Source: Streptomyces sp. NBC_00704
Lineage (GTDB): Bacteria > Actinomycetota > Actinomycetes > Streptomycetales > Streptomycetaceae
Assembly: GCF_036226605.1 (NCBI RefSeq)
Contig: NZ_CP109000.1
Span: 248,001 to 312,000 of the forward strand
Direction of reading: 5' to 3'
Length of the DNA stretch: 64,000 bases
Below the pieces are notes generated by a model, which searched no databases, had not been told where the DNA came from, and saw only the letters and a program-made list of their open reading frames with translations. This document shows, piece after piece, positions 43,335 through 50,683 of the stretch. The first letter of the stretch is position 1. The number at the start of each line of letters is the position of its first letter. Made by a program: the position numbers and the translations under genes.

Positions 43335-43925
43335 TCAGGCGCGGCGGACCCGCCACAGCCATGCCGCGGCGCCGGTCAGCAGGGCGAGCGTGACCAGGTT
43401 GGCCACCAGCGACGGGGTGCCGGCCGGGGCGCCCGAGAGGTTCCACGTGGCGATGACGACGGTCGGCAGGACGGCGGTCACCAGTACGCCGGTGGTCTTC
43501 TGGACGGTGGTCCAGTGCACCGAGGTGCACAGCAGGACGGCGCCCGCGACGCGGAAGAGGACGCCGAACACCGGCCCGGGGAGGTCGGGGAAGATCATGA
43601 TGAAGGGCAGCGAGAGGGTGAGCATCAGGAGGGGGACCAGGGGGTGCACCCTGCCTCGCCGCGCGGGGGCGTCGACACCGGTCCGGGTCCGGGCTCCGGC
43701 CGCCGCGTTCCCTGCCTCGGCCAGCGCGGTCGCCGCAATCGTGCGGGGGTCGCCCAACTCGGCCAGTATCCTGCCGATCGGGGCCTCGGGACGTTCGGCA
43801 CGCGTCACCTCGATGTGCTCGGCGAGGTCGGCGAGCAGCTCCTGACGGCGGTCGGCGGGAAGGGCTGCGCTCTCCCGTCCGGCGGCGGAGAGGTAGTCGC
43901 GTACGGGGTCGGCTGAGGTCTTCAT
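43335..43925 (-). CDS. HAAS-domain membrane protein cotranscribed with a PadR regulator
   Basis: The 196-residue product has an N-terminal helical HAAS-type domain (PVRDYLSAAGRESAALPADRRQELLADLAEHI, with the usual LGDPRTIA turn) and about four membrane helices from residue 90. Such proteins are usually paired with PadR regulators, as here: its ATG overlaps the PadR stop by four bases. They may relay membrane state or be the main target of the PadR repressor; the mechanism is unknown. Confidence 0.82.
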   Translation of the reverse strand: MKTSADPVRDYLSAAGRESAALPADRRQELLADLAEHIEVTRAERPEAPIGRILAELGDPRTIAATALAEAGNAAAGARTRTGVDAPARRGRVHPLVPLLMLTLSLPFIMIFPDLPGPVFGVLFRVAGAVLLCTSVHWTTVQKTTGVLVTAVLPTVVIATWNLSGAPAGTPSLVANLVTLALLTGAAAWLWRVRRA

Positions 43926-44296
43926 GCGGAGTCTCCGGTGGGTGGGTGCGGGGCGGTCAGGAAGGCGTCGACGGCGTCGCGGAAGCCGGGCCAGACGCGG
44001 GTGAACTCGTCGAGCGCCGCCCGGCCGCTGTCGGTGAGCGCGTAGTACCGGCGCGGTGGTCCGGAGGCGGATTCCTGCCAGGTGGTGGTGACCAGGTCGT
44101 CGCGGCGGAGCCGGGAGAGCAGCGGGTAGACGGTGCCCTGGCTGGTGGCGAGGGCGCCGGATTCCTCCAGGGCGTGGAGCAGTTCCACGCCGTAGCGGGG
44201 GCGGTCCCGCATCAGGGCGAGGACGCAGTACTCCAGGACGCCCTTGCGCAGCTGGGCGGCGGCCCGTGCCTGCTTGGTCGAATCACCTGGTTCCAT
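43922..44296 (-). CDS. PadR-family transcriptional repressor
   Basis: The 124-residue product is a short PadR protein: LRKGVLEYCVLALMRDRPRYGVELLHALEE, then GTVYPLLSRLRRDDLV and YYALTDSGRAALDEF, the winged helix with recognition region and dimer helix. ATG 44296 is chosen; an in-frame GTG at 44326 would add ten residues but overlaps CAAGCACTTG (44320-44329), a likely operator dyad. It forms a coupled pair with the HAAS gene and diverges from the RiPP operon. Confidence 0.87.
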   Translation of the reverse strand: MEPGDSTKQARAAAQLRKGVLEYCVLALMRDRPRYGVELLHALEESGALATSQGTVYPLLSRLRRDDLVTTTWQESASGPPRRYYALTDSGRAALDEFTRVWPGFRDAVDAFLTAPHPPTGDSA

Positions 44297-44411
44297 GCGA
44301 GACAAGGTACCCGGCAGAGCAAGCACTTGTAAAAGGGCGGATGCCCTTCCGCATCTCGGCGGGGGCCACGGCCCATGCCTGCACGGGCGTCAGGCCTCAC
44401 ATGTGGCCATC

Positions 44412-44451
44412 TGGCCGACATCCACCGCCGCGCAGGGTGGATTGTCGGCCA
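44412..44451. promoter_or_regulatory. Large dyad in the region before the RiPP operon
   Basis: TGGCCGACATCCACC (44412-44426) pairs with GGTGGATTGTCGGCCA (44436-44451) with one bulged base and a 9-base loop. It may be the PadR-side terminator, an operator or an RNA hairpin; nothing decides between these. Confidence 0.4.
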
Positions 44452-44562
44452 ATGCCTCCCGCGGTCGCGGCGGGCGCGGGGACACCGGCGAGAGGCGCGA
44501 CAGGCCGACCCGGCGGCATGTGAGGGGCCATCAGTTGCCTTCGTCGGCAATGGAGTTCGGCT

Positions 44563-44576
44563 GAGCAACGTTGCTC
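44563..44576. promoter_or_regulatory. Perfect 14-bp palindrome upstream of the RiPP operon
   Basis: GAGCAACGTTGCTC is a perfect palindrome about 270 bases before the likely RiPP promoter. Its form suits a TetR- or LacI-type operator. The rest of the 667-base gap 44297-44963 holds the dyad at 44412, the promoter at 44847 and no gene. Confidence 0.4.
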
Positions 44577-44846
44577 GGACCGTGCGCCTCGCACCGGCCG
44601 CCGCGGCCCGCGGACGGAGCGGCGACGCATGCCGCGCCGCGGAGACCGCTCCCCGGTCGCGAGTTCGGGCAGGCACGGCGGACAGGCCGCTGTGCGCCTG
44701 TGAAGCGGAACGCTCCGCGCCGGGACGGCACCCCCGCGAGGCCCTCGGATCCGCGCGCTCGCCCGCCACCCATGGGCGTGGGACATCGGCCAGTAGATCT
44801 TCGGCCATATCGGCTTATTGGGCGGAGACGGCGCACTGTTCGGTAC

Positions 44847-44876
44847 TTGTCGCCGCCGTCGCGCCCTGGCTAGGCT
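44847..44876 (+). promoter_or_regulatory. Likely promoter of the RiPP operon
   Basis: TTGTCG (44847-44852), an 18-base spacer and TAGGCT (44871-44876) resemble a housekeeping (HrdB) promoter. Transcription would start near 44883, about 80 bases before the exporter gene. Confidence 0.5.
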
Positions 44877-44963
44877 CCCGCTCGCTTTCACGTTTCGCGC
44901 ACATTTTCTACGCACGGCACACGGGGACCGGCCCTGCGGCGCGGGCCCCCAGGCGTACGGGGG

Positions 44964-46382
44964 GTGGGGAACGTCGACGGGTCACCGGTTCGCCGGCCTT
45001 CGGGCCGTCCCGTACCACCGTATGACGCGCACCCCGCCGCCGAACGGCCACCTCGGGCGCGACGGCGGAGACCGGGGGCCGGTGCGGCCGCTCCGGCGCG
45101 CGGCGACCTCAGGACCCTGTGGTGGGTGAACGCCGTCGACGGCCTCGGCAGCCAGGCCTCCGGACTCGTCCTGCCGTTGCTGCTGCTGGACCTCGGCCAC
45201 AGCCCGGGCACCGCCGGTTCGCTGGCCACCGCCGCCGCGCTGAGCGGGGTCGTCCTCGGGCCGGTCGTCGCGGTGCCGGCGGACCGGGGACGGCGGCAGC
45301 TCCTCATGACGGGGTCGGCGGCGCTCGCGGCCCTGTGCACGGGCGTGCTGGCTCTGACCTGCCTGGGCCGGCCCGCGTTATGGGCCGTGATGGCGCTCGC
45401 GCTGGCCGAGCGGCTGTGCGCGGTGGTCTACGAGGCCGCGTCGCGCGGAGCCCTCGTCAATCTGGCCGCGACCGACGAACTGCCCCGGGCGGCCGCCGGG
45501 ATGCAGGTGGGCGACCAGATCTCGCTCGTCGTGGGTCCGGTGCTCGGCGGAGTCCTCTTCCAGCTCGCCCGGCCCCTGCCCTTCTTCGCGGACGCGCTCT
45601 CCTACGCGGCGGCCGCGCTCGGCGTCCGGTCCATCCGCACGCCTCTCGACCCGCCGGCCCATACGCCGGACACGCCCGCCCGTCCACGGGAGACGGACGA
45701 CCGCGGCGGGCGGGGAACGTGGTCGGGGCGGTTGGGCGCCGTGACAGCGGGCGTGGTGACGGTGGCCCGGTCCCCCGTCCTGCGACTCGTCCTGATCTGG
45801 ACGTCGACCGCCGGAGGAACACTGACGCTGCTCTTCTACACCGCGCTCTTCCGGCTCGGCTCCGACGGTCACGGCCACAGCGACGGAGCGGCCGTCGGCG
45901 CGGTGCTCGCGGCTTCCGGGGCGGCCGGGCTTCTGGGCGCGCTGGTCGCGGCGCCCGCGGTACGCCGCCTCGGTGCGGGACGGCTGCTTACCCTGGCCGC
46001 CTGGCTGCTGCCGGTGCCGTGCGGCTCACTGGTGTGGGCGGACGACGCGGTCGGCTGGGGAGCGGCGTTCGCCGGGATCTCGCTGCTGGTGCCGTTGATC
46101 ACGGTGGTCCTGTCCAGCGTCGCCGTCGCGTGCACTCCGGTGGCGTTGCAGTCGCGGACCGCGGGCGTCTTCGGTTCGCTCTCCGCCCTCGCCGCGGCCG
46201 GCGCCCCGGCGCTCGCCGCGTTCCTGGTCACCGTGGGGACCGCGCGCACTCCGGTGCTGCTGTGCACCGTGCTGTTCGGCGCGCTGGCCGTCCACACGCA
46301 GGTGAGGGTTCCGGGACTGCTGCGCTCGTCCGCCGCGTCCGCCGCGTCTGCCGAGGGGACGACGGGGGACGGCCGTGGGTGA
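44964..46382 (+). CDS. MFS exporter of the RiPP operon, with TTA codon
   Basis: The 472-residue product has an arginine/proline-rich cytosolic start and about twelve helices from residue 50 (LRTLWWVNAVDGLGSQASGLVLPLLLLDLG). VPADRGRRQLL is the MFS loop 2-3 motif, and the overall pattern (ASRGALVNL, GMQVGDQISLVVGPVLGG) resembles the MFS_3 exporters of macrolides and other secondary metabolites. Codon 139 is TTA (45378-45380), which makes its translation depend on the bldA tRNA. Its stop overlaps the peptidase start by eight bases. It probably exports the mature peptide. Confidence 0.85.
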   Translation: MGNVDGSPVRRPSGRPVPPYDAHPAAERPPRARRRRPGAGAAAPARGDLRTLWWVNAVDGLGSQASGLVLPLLLLDLGHSPGTAGSLATAAALSGVVLGPVVAVPADRGRRQLLMTGSAALAALCTGVLALTCLGRPALWAVMALALAERLCAVVYEAASRGALVNLAATDELPRAAAGMQVGDQISLVVGPVLGGVLFQLARPLPFFADALSYAAAALGVRSIRTPLDPPAHTPDTPARPRETDDRGGRGTWSGRLGAVTAGVVTVARSPVLRLVLIWTSTAGGTLTLLFYTALFRLGSDGHGHSDGAAVGAVLAASGAAGLLGALVAAPAVRRLGAGRLLTLAAWLLPVPCGSLVWADDAVGWGAAFAGISLLVPLITVVLSSVAVACTPVALQSRTAGVFGSLSALAAAGAPALAAFLVTVGTARTPVLLCTVLFGALAVHTQVRVPGLLRSSAASAASAEGTTGDGRG

Positions 46383-48294
46383 CGCCTTCAGGGTCTTCGT
46401 CGGCGCGCTCCCGGAGGTGTGCCCGCGCGACGCCGGGCGCATGGTGCTGACGGCCGACGCCGGGGGCCGCTGCGAGGTCTTCACGTGGGACGCCTCGACC
46501 CGCACCGCCCGCCAGGTCACCGACCGGCCCGGGGGCACGGTGCATCACGCCGTCGACGCGGACGCCTACGTGTGGTGGTTCGACGAGGACGCCGACGGCG
46601 TGGGGCGCTGGTGGTTCGAGCCGTTCGACGGCGGCTGCCGGCTGCCCGGTCTGCCGGGGGCGCCGGCCGGGTCGCCGCGCGGGCTCGCGGTGACGGCCGA
46701 CGGTACGGTCGCCGCGGCGGTCGCGACCCGGCAGGGCGGCACGAGTCTGCTGGTGGGACGGCGTGGCCGGGTACCGCGCGAGGTGCTCCGCACGGCCGGT
46801 CCGGCCCGGCTGGGGGGCATCACGCCGGAAGGCGATCTCGTGGCCCTCGCGACGGCGTCCGACGGCGACGCGACCGTCGTCGTCGTGACCCCCTCGGGCC
46901 GGGTGCTCGCCGCCCTGCCCCGCTTCGACAGCGCCGACGGACCCGATGAAGCCGCGCACCCCGGCGAACCCGGCAAACGCGGCGGGCCTGGCGGCAGGTT
47001 CTGGTGCCGGGGCTTCTCGCCCCTGCGGGGCCGCAGAGAACTGCTGCTGGTGCACGAGCTTGAGGACCGCTATCAGTTGGCGACGTGGACGCCGCACCAC
47101 GGACTGGCCGTTCACGCGTGGTGCCGCTTCGACACGGAGATCACCGCGTCCTGGTACCCGGACACCGACGAGGTGCTGGTGCGCCAGGAGCGCCATGGAC
47201 GGTCGCTGCTGCACCGGGTGTCGCTGCGCGACCGCGCCCGCCGCGTCGTCCCCACCCCCGCGGGCAGCCTGCTCGACGCCGCCCCGCGGCCCGGCGGGGG
47301 GCTGCACTACCTGTGGACCGACGCCGCGCACCCGCCTGTCCCGCGCTCGACCGACGGCATCGCGCTGCCGGAACCCGGCCCCCTCCCCCACGTGCCCGGC
47401 CGTCACACCGATCTGTGGACCCCGACGCCCCACGGCCCCGTCCACACGTTCCTCAGCCTGCCGGGCGAGACGGCGGGCGGAAGCGCCCCCGGCGCCGGAC
47501 ATCCCGCCTCCGGCGACAGCGACGCGTACGCCGACGGCGCCGTCGGCGGTCCGTGGCCGACCGTGTTCCTCGTGCACGGCGGTCCCGCGGACCACGACCG
47601 GGACGCCTACGACGCCACCGTGCACTCGCTCGTGGCCTCCGGATACGCCGTCGCCCGGGTCAACTACCGCGGCTCGACCGGCTACGGTCCCCGCTGGCGG
47701 CGGGCGTTCGGGGCGGACGTCGGCCACGCCCAGGTGGACGACCTGGCCGCCGTACGGGCCGATCTCGTCCGCCGCGGACTCGCCGACGACCGCGCGACCG
47801 CCCTGTGGGGGGTCTCCTGGGGGGCGTACCTGGTGCTCCTCGCGCTCGGCAGCCGCCCGCGGACATGGCAGGCCGGCATCGCGGTGAAGCCCGTCGCCGA
47901 CTGGGTGAGCGCCCACCGGCTGACCACCCCGGCGCTGCGCGCCCTGGACGTCCGCTGGTTCGGGGGGACGCCGGAAGAGGTGCCGGAACGTTACTCCCGC
48001 AGTTCTCCCCTCACCTACGCGTCAGCGGTCCGTGCGCCGTTGCTCCTCGTCGGCGCGGAGAAGGACGTCAAGTGCCCGCCCGAGCAGATCCGCAGCTATA
48101 CCGCCGCCCTGACCGCCGCGGGCGTGGCCCACGAGCAGCTGTGGCTCGACACCGGACACGACGGCTACGACGGCGCGGCACACGTCGCCGTCCTGCGCCG
48201 CTCCCTGACGTTCCTGCACACGTGCCTGCCCGCACCGGCGGCGGACACCCCCTCACGTCCTCCGGCACCGTCCGGAGGACCCCGGCCCCGCTGA
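46375..48294 (+). CDS. S9-family (prolyl oligopeptidase-like) serine peptidase of the RiPP operon
   Basis: The 639-residue protein has an N-terminal beta-propeller-like part (to about 400) and a C-terminal alpha/beta hydrolase. The triad is S481 in WGVSWGAYL, D564 in GAEKDVKCP and H595 in DTGHDGYDG; the oxyanion region is FLVHGGPADHD. GxSWGAY is closer to the acylaminoacyl-peptidase branch than to classical prolyl oligopeptidase (GGSNGG). No signal peptide is seen, so it acts in the cytosol. Lying between exporter and precursor, it is the likely leader peptidase; S9 enzymes often cut after proline, and the precursor core lies between prolines. The GTG start overlaps the exporter stop. Confidence 0.87.
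   Translation: MGDAFRVFVGALPEVCPRDAGRMVLTADAGGRCEVFTWDASTRTARQVTDRPGGTVHHAVDADAYVWWFDEDADGVGRWWFEPFDGGCRLPGLPGAPAGSPRGLAVTADGTVAAAVATRQGGTSLLVGRRGRVPREVLRTAGPARLGGITPEGDLVALATASDGDATVVVVTPSGRVLAALPRFDSADGPDEAAHPGEPGKRGGPGGRFWCRGFSPLRGRRELLLVHELEDRYQLATWTPHHGLAVHAWCRFDTEITASWYPDTDEVLVRQERHGRSLLHRVSLRDRARRVVPTPAGSLLDAAPRPGGGLHYLWTDAAHPPVPRSTDGIALPEPGPLPHVPGRHTDLWTPTPHGPVHTFLSLPGETAGGSAPGAGHPASGDSDAYADGAVGGPWPTVFLVHGGPADHDRDAYDATVHSLVASGYAVARVNYRGSTGYGPRWRRAFGADVGHAQVDDLAAVRADLVRRGLADDRATALWGVSWGAYLVLLALGSRPRTWQAGIAVKPVADWVSAHRLTTPALRALDVRWFGGTPEEVPERYSRSSPLTYASAVRAPLLLVGAEKDVKCPPEQIRSYTAALTAAGVAHEQLWLDTGHDGYDGAAHVAVLRRSLTFLHTCLPAPAADTPSRPPAPSGGPRPR
48257..48280 (+). promoter_or_regulatory. RNA hairpin just upstream of the precursor gene
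   Basis: GTCCTCCGG (48257-48265) pairs perfectly with CCGGAGGAC (48272-48280) around a 6-base loop, inside the last codons of the peptidase gene. It may mark a processing site or stabilise a downstream precursor message. Confidence 0.45.
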
Positions 48295-48366
48295 GGACAC
48301 AGCGGGACCGGGCGCACGGCACCACCGCCCGAAGAACACTCCATGAACCCGAGAAGGAGGACGACC

Positions 48367-48489
48367 ATGCAGAAGGACATCATCCACAACGACCCGCTCG
48401 ACGGCGACGAGGAGAACCGGAAGCCGGGCATCGGCATCACCATCACGATCCCGTTCCGCAACGCCGCCGAGAGCGACGACGAGGAGTGA
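48367..48489 (+). CDS. RiPP precursor peptide, 40 aa
   Basis: This 40-codon gene has the best ribosome binding site of the region, AGGAGG at 48355-48360, six bases before the ATG. The peptide starts MQKDIIHNDPLDGDEENRKP, an acidic leader; residues 21-29 are GIGITITIP, an alternating hydrophobic/threonine stretch; residues 30-32 are FRN and the rest (AAESDDEE) is an acidic tail. It has no cysteine, no signal peptide and no NHLP or Nif11 leader. Position before a radical SAM maturase and after a peptidase and exporter makes it the precursor. Prolines at 10, 20 and 29 frame the likely core. An in-frame ATG at 48343 lacks a binding site. Confidence 0.82.
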   Translation: MQKDIIHNDPLDGDEENRKPGIGITITIPFRNAAESDDEE

Positions 48490-48495
48490 CCCGCG

Positions 48496-48531
48496 GCCCG
48501 GCCGGCCCGGTCCGACCCGGGCCGGCCGGGC
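48496..48531 (+). terminator. Perfect hairpin between precursor and maturase genes
   Basis: A perfect 15-bp stem GCCCGGCCGGCCCGG (48496-48510) with 48517-48531 and a 6-base loop begins six bases after the precursor stop. It is probably a partial terminator or a 3' stabiliser giving more precursor than enzyme. Confidence 0.7.
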
Positions 48532-48580
48532 ACCCTCCCGTTCCCGTCCCGCCAGCCGCTCGCGCTCCGAGGAGCCCACC

Positions 48581-50575
48581 GTGCGCGTTCTTCTCGTCAA
48601 CATGCCCTGGTCCCCGATGGACCTGCCCTCACTGGCGCTCGGCATCCTGAAACGAAGCGTCGACGAACACGTCCAGGACGCCACGTGCGAGGTGCTGCAC
48701 GCCAATCTGGAGTTCACCGACTGGATCACCGGCCGCACCGAGTTCACGGCCGAGGACTACGACTACTACGCCCTCTCCTCCTACTTCCTCGGCTGCGGGG
48801 ACTGGGTGTTCTCCTCGGCGCTCTACGACGACCCGGAATGGCGGGAGTCGGAGTTCGTCGACGCCATGACGCCCAAGCTGCGCCGGTCCCGGATGCGCAT
48901 GACGCGCGAACTGCACCGCCTCGTGCCGGAGTTCGTCGCCGAGGTGGCCGAGCGCGTCGTCGCGCTGGAGCCCGACGTGGTCGGGTTCACCTCCACGTTC
49001 CAGCAGAACACGGCCGCGCTGGCGGCCGCCCGCCATATCAAGCGGCTCGCCCCGCACGTCGTCACCGTCATGGGCGGAGCCAACTGCGACGCCGAGCAGG
49101 GCGCCGCCGTCCACCGCAACTTCCCGTTCGTGGACTACGTGGTGCGCGGCGAGGGCGAGGACGCCTTCCCCCGGCTGCTGACCGCGCTGCGCGACGGCGA
49201 CCGGTCCGCCGCGGCCTCGATCCCGGGGCTGTGCCACCGCACGCCCGAGTCGGGGCACACCGTCAACCCCATGCCCACCGGGCCGTTGCCGCCCGCGGCG
49301 ATCCTGCCGCCCGACTACAGCGGCTACTTCGAACGTCTCGCCGCGTCCGTGGCGCGCAACTGGGTGGAGCCGAAACTGGTCGTCGAGGGCGCGCGGGGCT
49401 GCTGGTGGGGCGAGAAGCACCACTGCACCTTCTGCGGCCTCAACGGCTCCTTCATGCAGTTCCGCAGCAAGAGCCCCGACACGTTCTACCAGGAGATCAT
49501 GGACCTGGCGGAGCGGCACCGGGTGCTGGACATGTACGTGGTCGACAACATCCTGGACATGCGCTACCTGTCCACCGTGCTGCCCCGCGTCATCGACAGC
49601 GGCTACGACCTGCGCATGCACATCGAGATCAAGGCCAACATGCGGCGCCCCCAGTTGCAGGTCCTGGCCGACGCCGGGCTCATCTACGTCCAGCCGGGCA
49701 TCGAGAGCCTCAACAGCCGGGTCCTCGACCTCATGGACAAGGGCGTCAGCGGCTGCCAGAACGTGCGCATGCTCCGCGACGCGGCGGAGACCGGGCTGTC
49801 GGTGTCCTGGAACTACCTGCACGGCTTCCCCGGCGAGACCGCGGACGACTACGAACCCGTCATCCGGCAGCTCCCCGCCCTGGAGCATCTCAACCCGCCG
49901 GTCGACCTGTCCGCCCGCATCGCCATCGAACGGTTCAGCCCCTACTTCAACCGCCCCGAACTGGGCTTCACCGGACTGCGTCCGGAGGAGCACTACCTGT
50001 TCACGTACGACCTGCCCGAGGCGGAACTCCACGACCTGGCCTATGTGTTCCAGGCGCCGGAGCGCGGCATCACCGAGCCCACGGTCACGCTGCTCAACGA
50101 CGGCATCGCCGCCTGGAAGAAGCACCACGCCGACGCGCGCCTCACCCACACCGACCTGGGCGACCGGATCGTCCTGGTCAGCCGGCGTCCGTCCTTCGCA
50201 TGGCGGACCCTGCAACTCGCCGACCCGCTGGAGACCGCGCTCTTCCGCCTCCTCGACCAGCCGCACACCGTCGTCGCGCTGCACCGCAAGCTGACCTCGG
50301 CCGCCGGCTCGCCCGACGGCGCGCCGTGCACACCGCACGAGGTGGAGGCGCTTCTCAAGGAGTGGGTCACGCAGGGCATCGTCTTCACGGACGCGGGCCA
50401 GTACGTGCACATCGCCCCGGCCGCCGTGAACCAGGACCTGCTGCGTCTGGACTACATGCGGCACGCCCACACCCGCGACGAGACCACCACCGCGAACGGG
50501 CCGGCCACCGCCGCCGGGAGCACCACCGTCACCGACGCCGACGCCACCGCAGTGCCCGCGCCGGTCCCGTCCTGA
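48581..50575 (+). CDS. RiPP-maturing cobalamin-type radical SAM protein (TIGR03975-like)
   Basis: The 664-residue enzyme begins MRVLLVNMPWSPMDLPSLAL, a B12-binding-like Rossmann domain (about 1-210; FTSTFQQNTAALAAARHIK, VTVMGGANCD, VVRGEGEDAFP). The radical SAM domain carries C274, C282 and C285 in GCWWGEKHHCTFCGLNGSF, a CX7CX2C variant also seen in the peptide C-methyltransferase PoyC. These are the hallmarks of ribosomal peptide maturation radical SAM protein 1. The C-terminal 180 residues form a wHTH-like tail (LFRLLDQPHTVVALHRKL). It probably alters unactivated carbons of the precursor core, most likely by methylation (inference). GTG start with GAGGAG six bases before. Confidence 0.92.
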   Translation: MRVLLVNMPWSPMDLPSLALGILKRSVDEHVQDATCEVLHANLEFTDWITGRTEFTAEDYDYYALSSYFLGCGDWVFSSALYDDPEWRESEFVDAMTPKLRRSRMRMTRELHRLVPEFVAEVAERVVALEPDVVGFTSTFQQNTAALAAARHIKRLAPHVVTVMGGANCDAEQGAAVHRNFPFVDYVVRGEGEDAFPRLLTALRDGDRSAAASIPGLCHRTPESGHTVNPMPTGPLPPAAILPPDYSGYFERLAASVARNWVEPKLVVEGARGCWWGEKHHCTFCGLNGSFMQFRSKSPDTFYQEIMDLAERHRVLDMYVVDNILDMRYLSTVLPRVIDSGYDLRMHIEIKANMRRPQLQVLADAGLIYVQPGIESLNSRVLDLMDKGVSGCQNVRMLRDAAETGLSVSWNYLHGFPGETADDYEPVIRQLPALEHLNPPVDLSARIAIERFSPYFNRPELGFTGLRPEEHYLFTYDLPEAELHDLAYVFQAPERGITEPTVTLLNDGIAAWKKHHADARLTHTDLGDRIVLVSRRPSFAWRTLQLADPLETALFRLLDQPHTVVALHRKLTSAAGSPDGAPCTPHEVEALLKEWVTQGIVFTDAGQYVHIAPAAVNQDLLRLDYMRHAHTRDETTTANGPATAAGSTTVTDADATAVPAPVPS

Positions 50576-50585
50576 GCACCGGCCA

Positions 50586-50655
50586 CTTGCCCCTTCCGCC
50601 TTCCCCTTCACCCATCCCTCCTCCCCGTCCCCCCTTCCCCCGCCCCCCGTTCCCC
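50586..50655 (+). promoter_or_regulatory. 70-nt cytosine-rich polypyrimidine tract between RiPP genes
   Basis: Only seven purines occur in these 70 bases between the maturase stop and the DUF5825 start. C-rich, G-poor, unstructured RNA is what Rho factor prefers, so it may reduce expression of the last gene. Simple slippage drift is the alternative. Confidence 0.35.
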
Positions 50656-50683
50656 GGCCCCGCGCCCCGACGAAGGACCGCAC

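Noticed and set aside
48343..48366. Alternative upstream start of the precursor peptide
   Set aside because: The in-frame ATG at 48343 would place AGGAGG inside the coding region and add basic residues (NPRRRTT). The ATG at 48367 has the well-spaced binding site.
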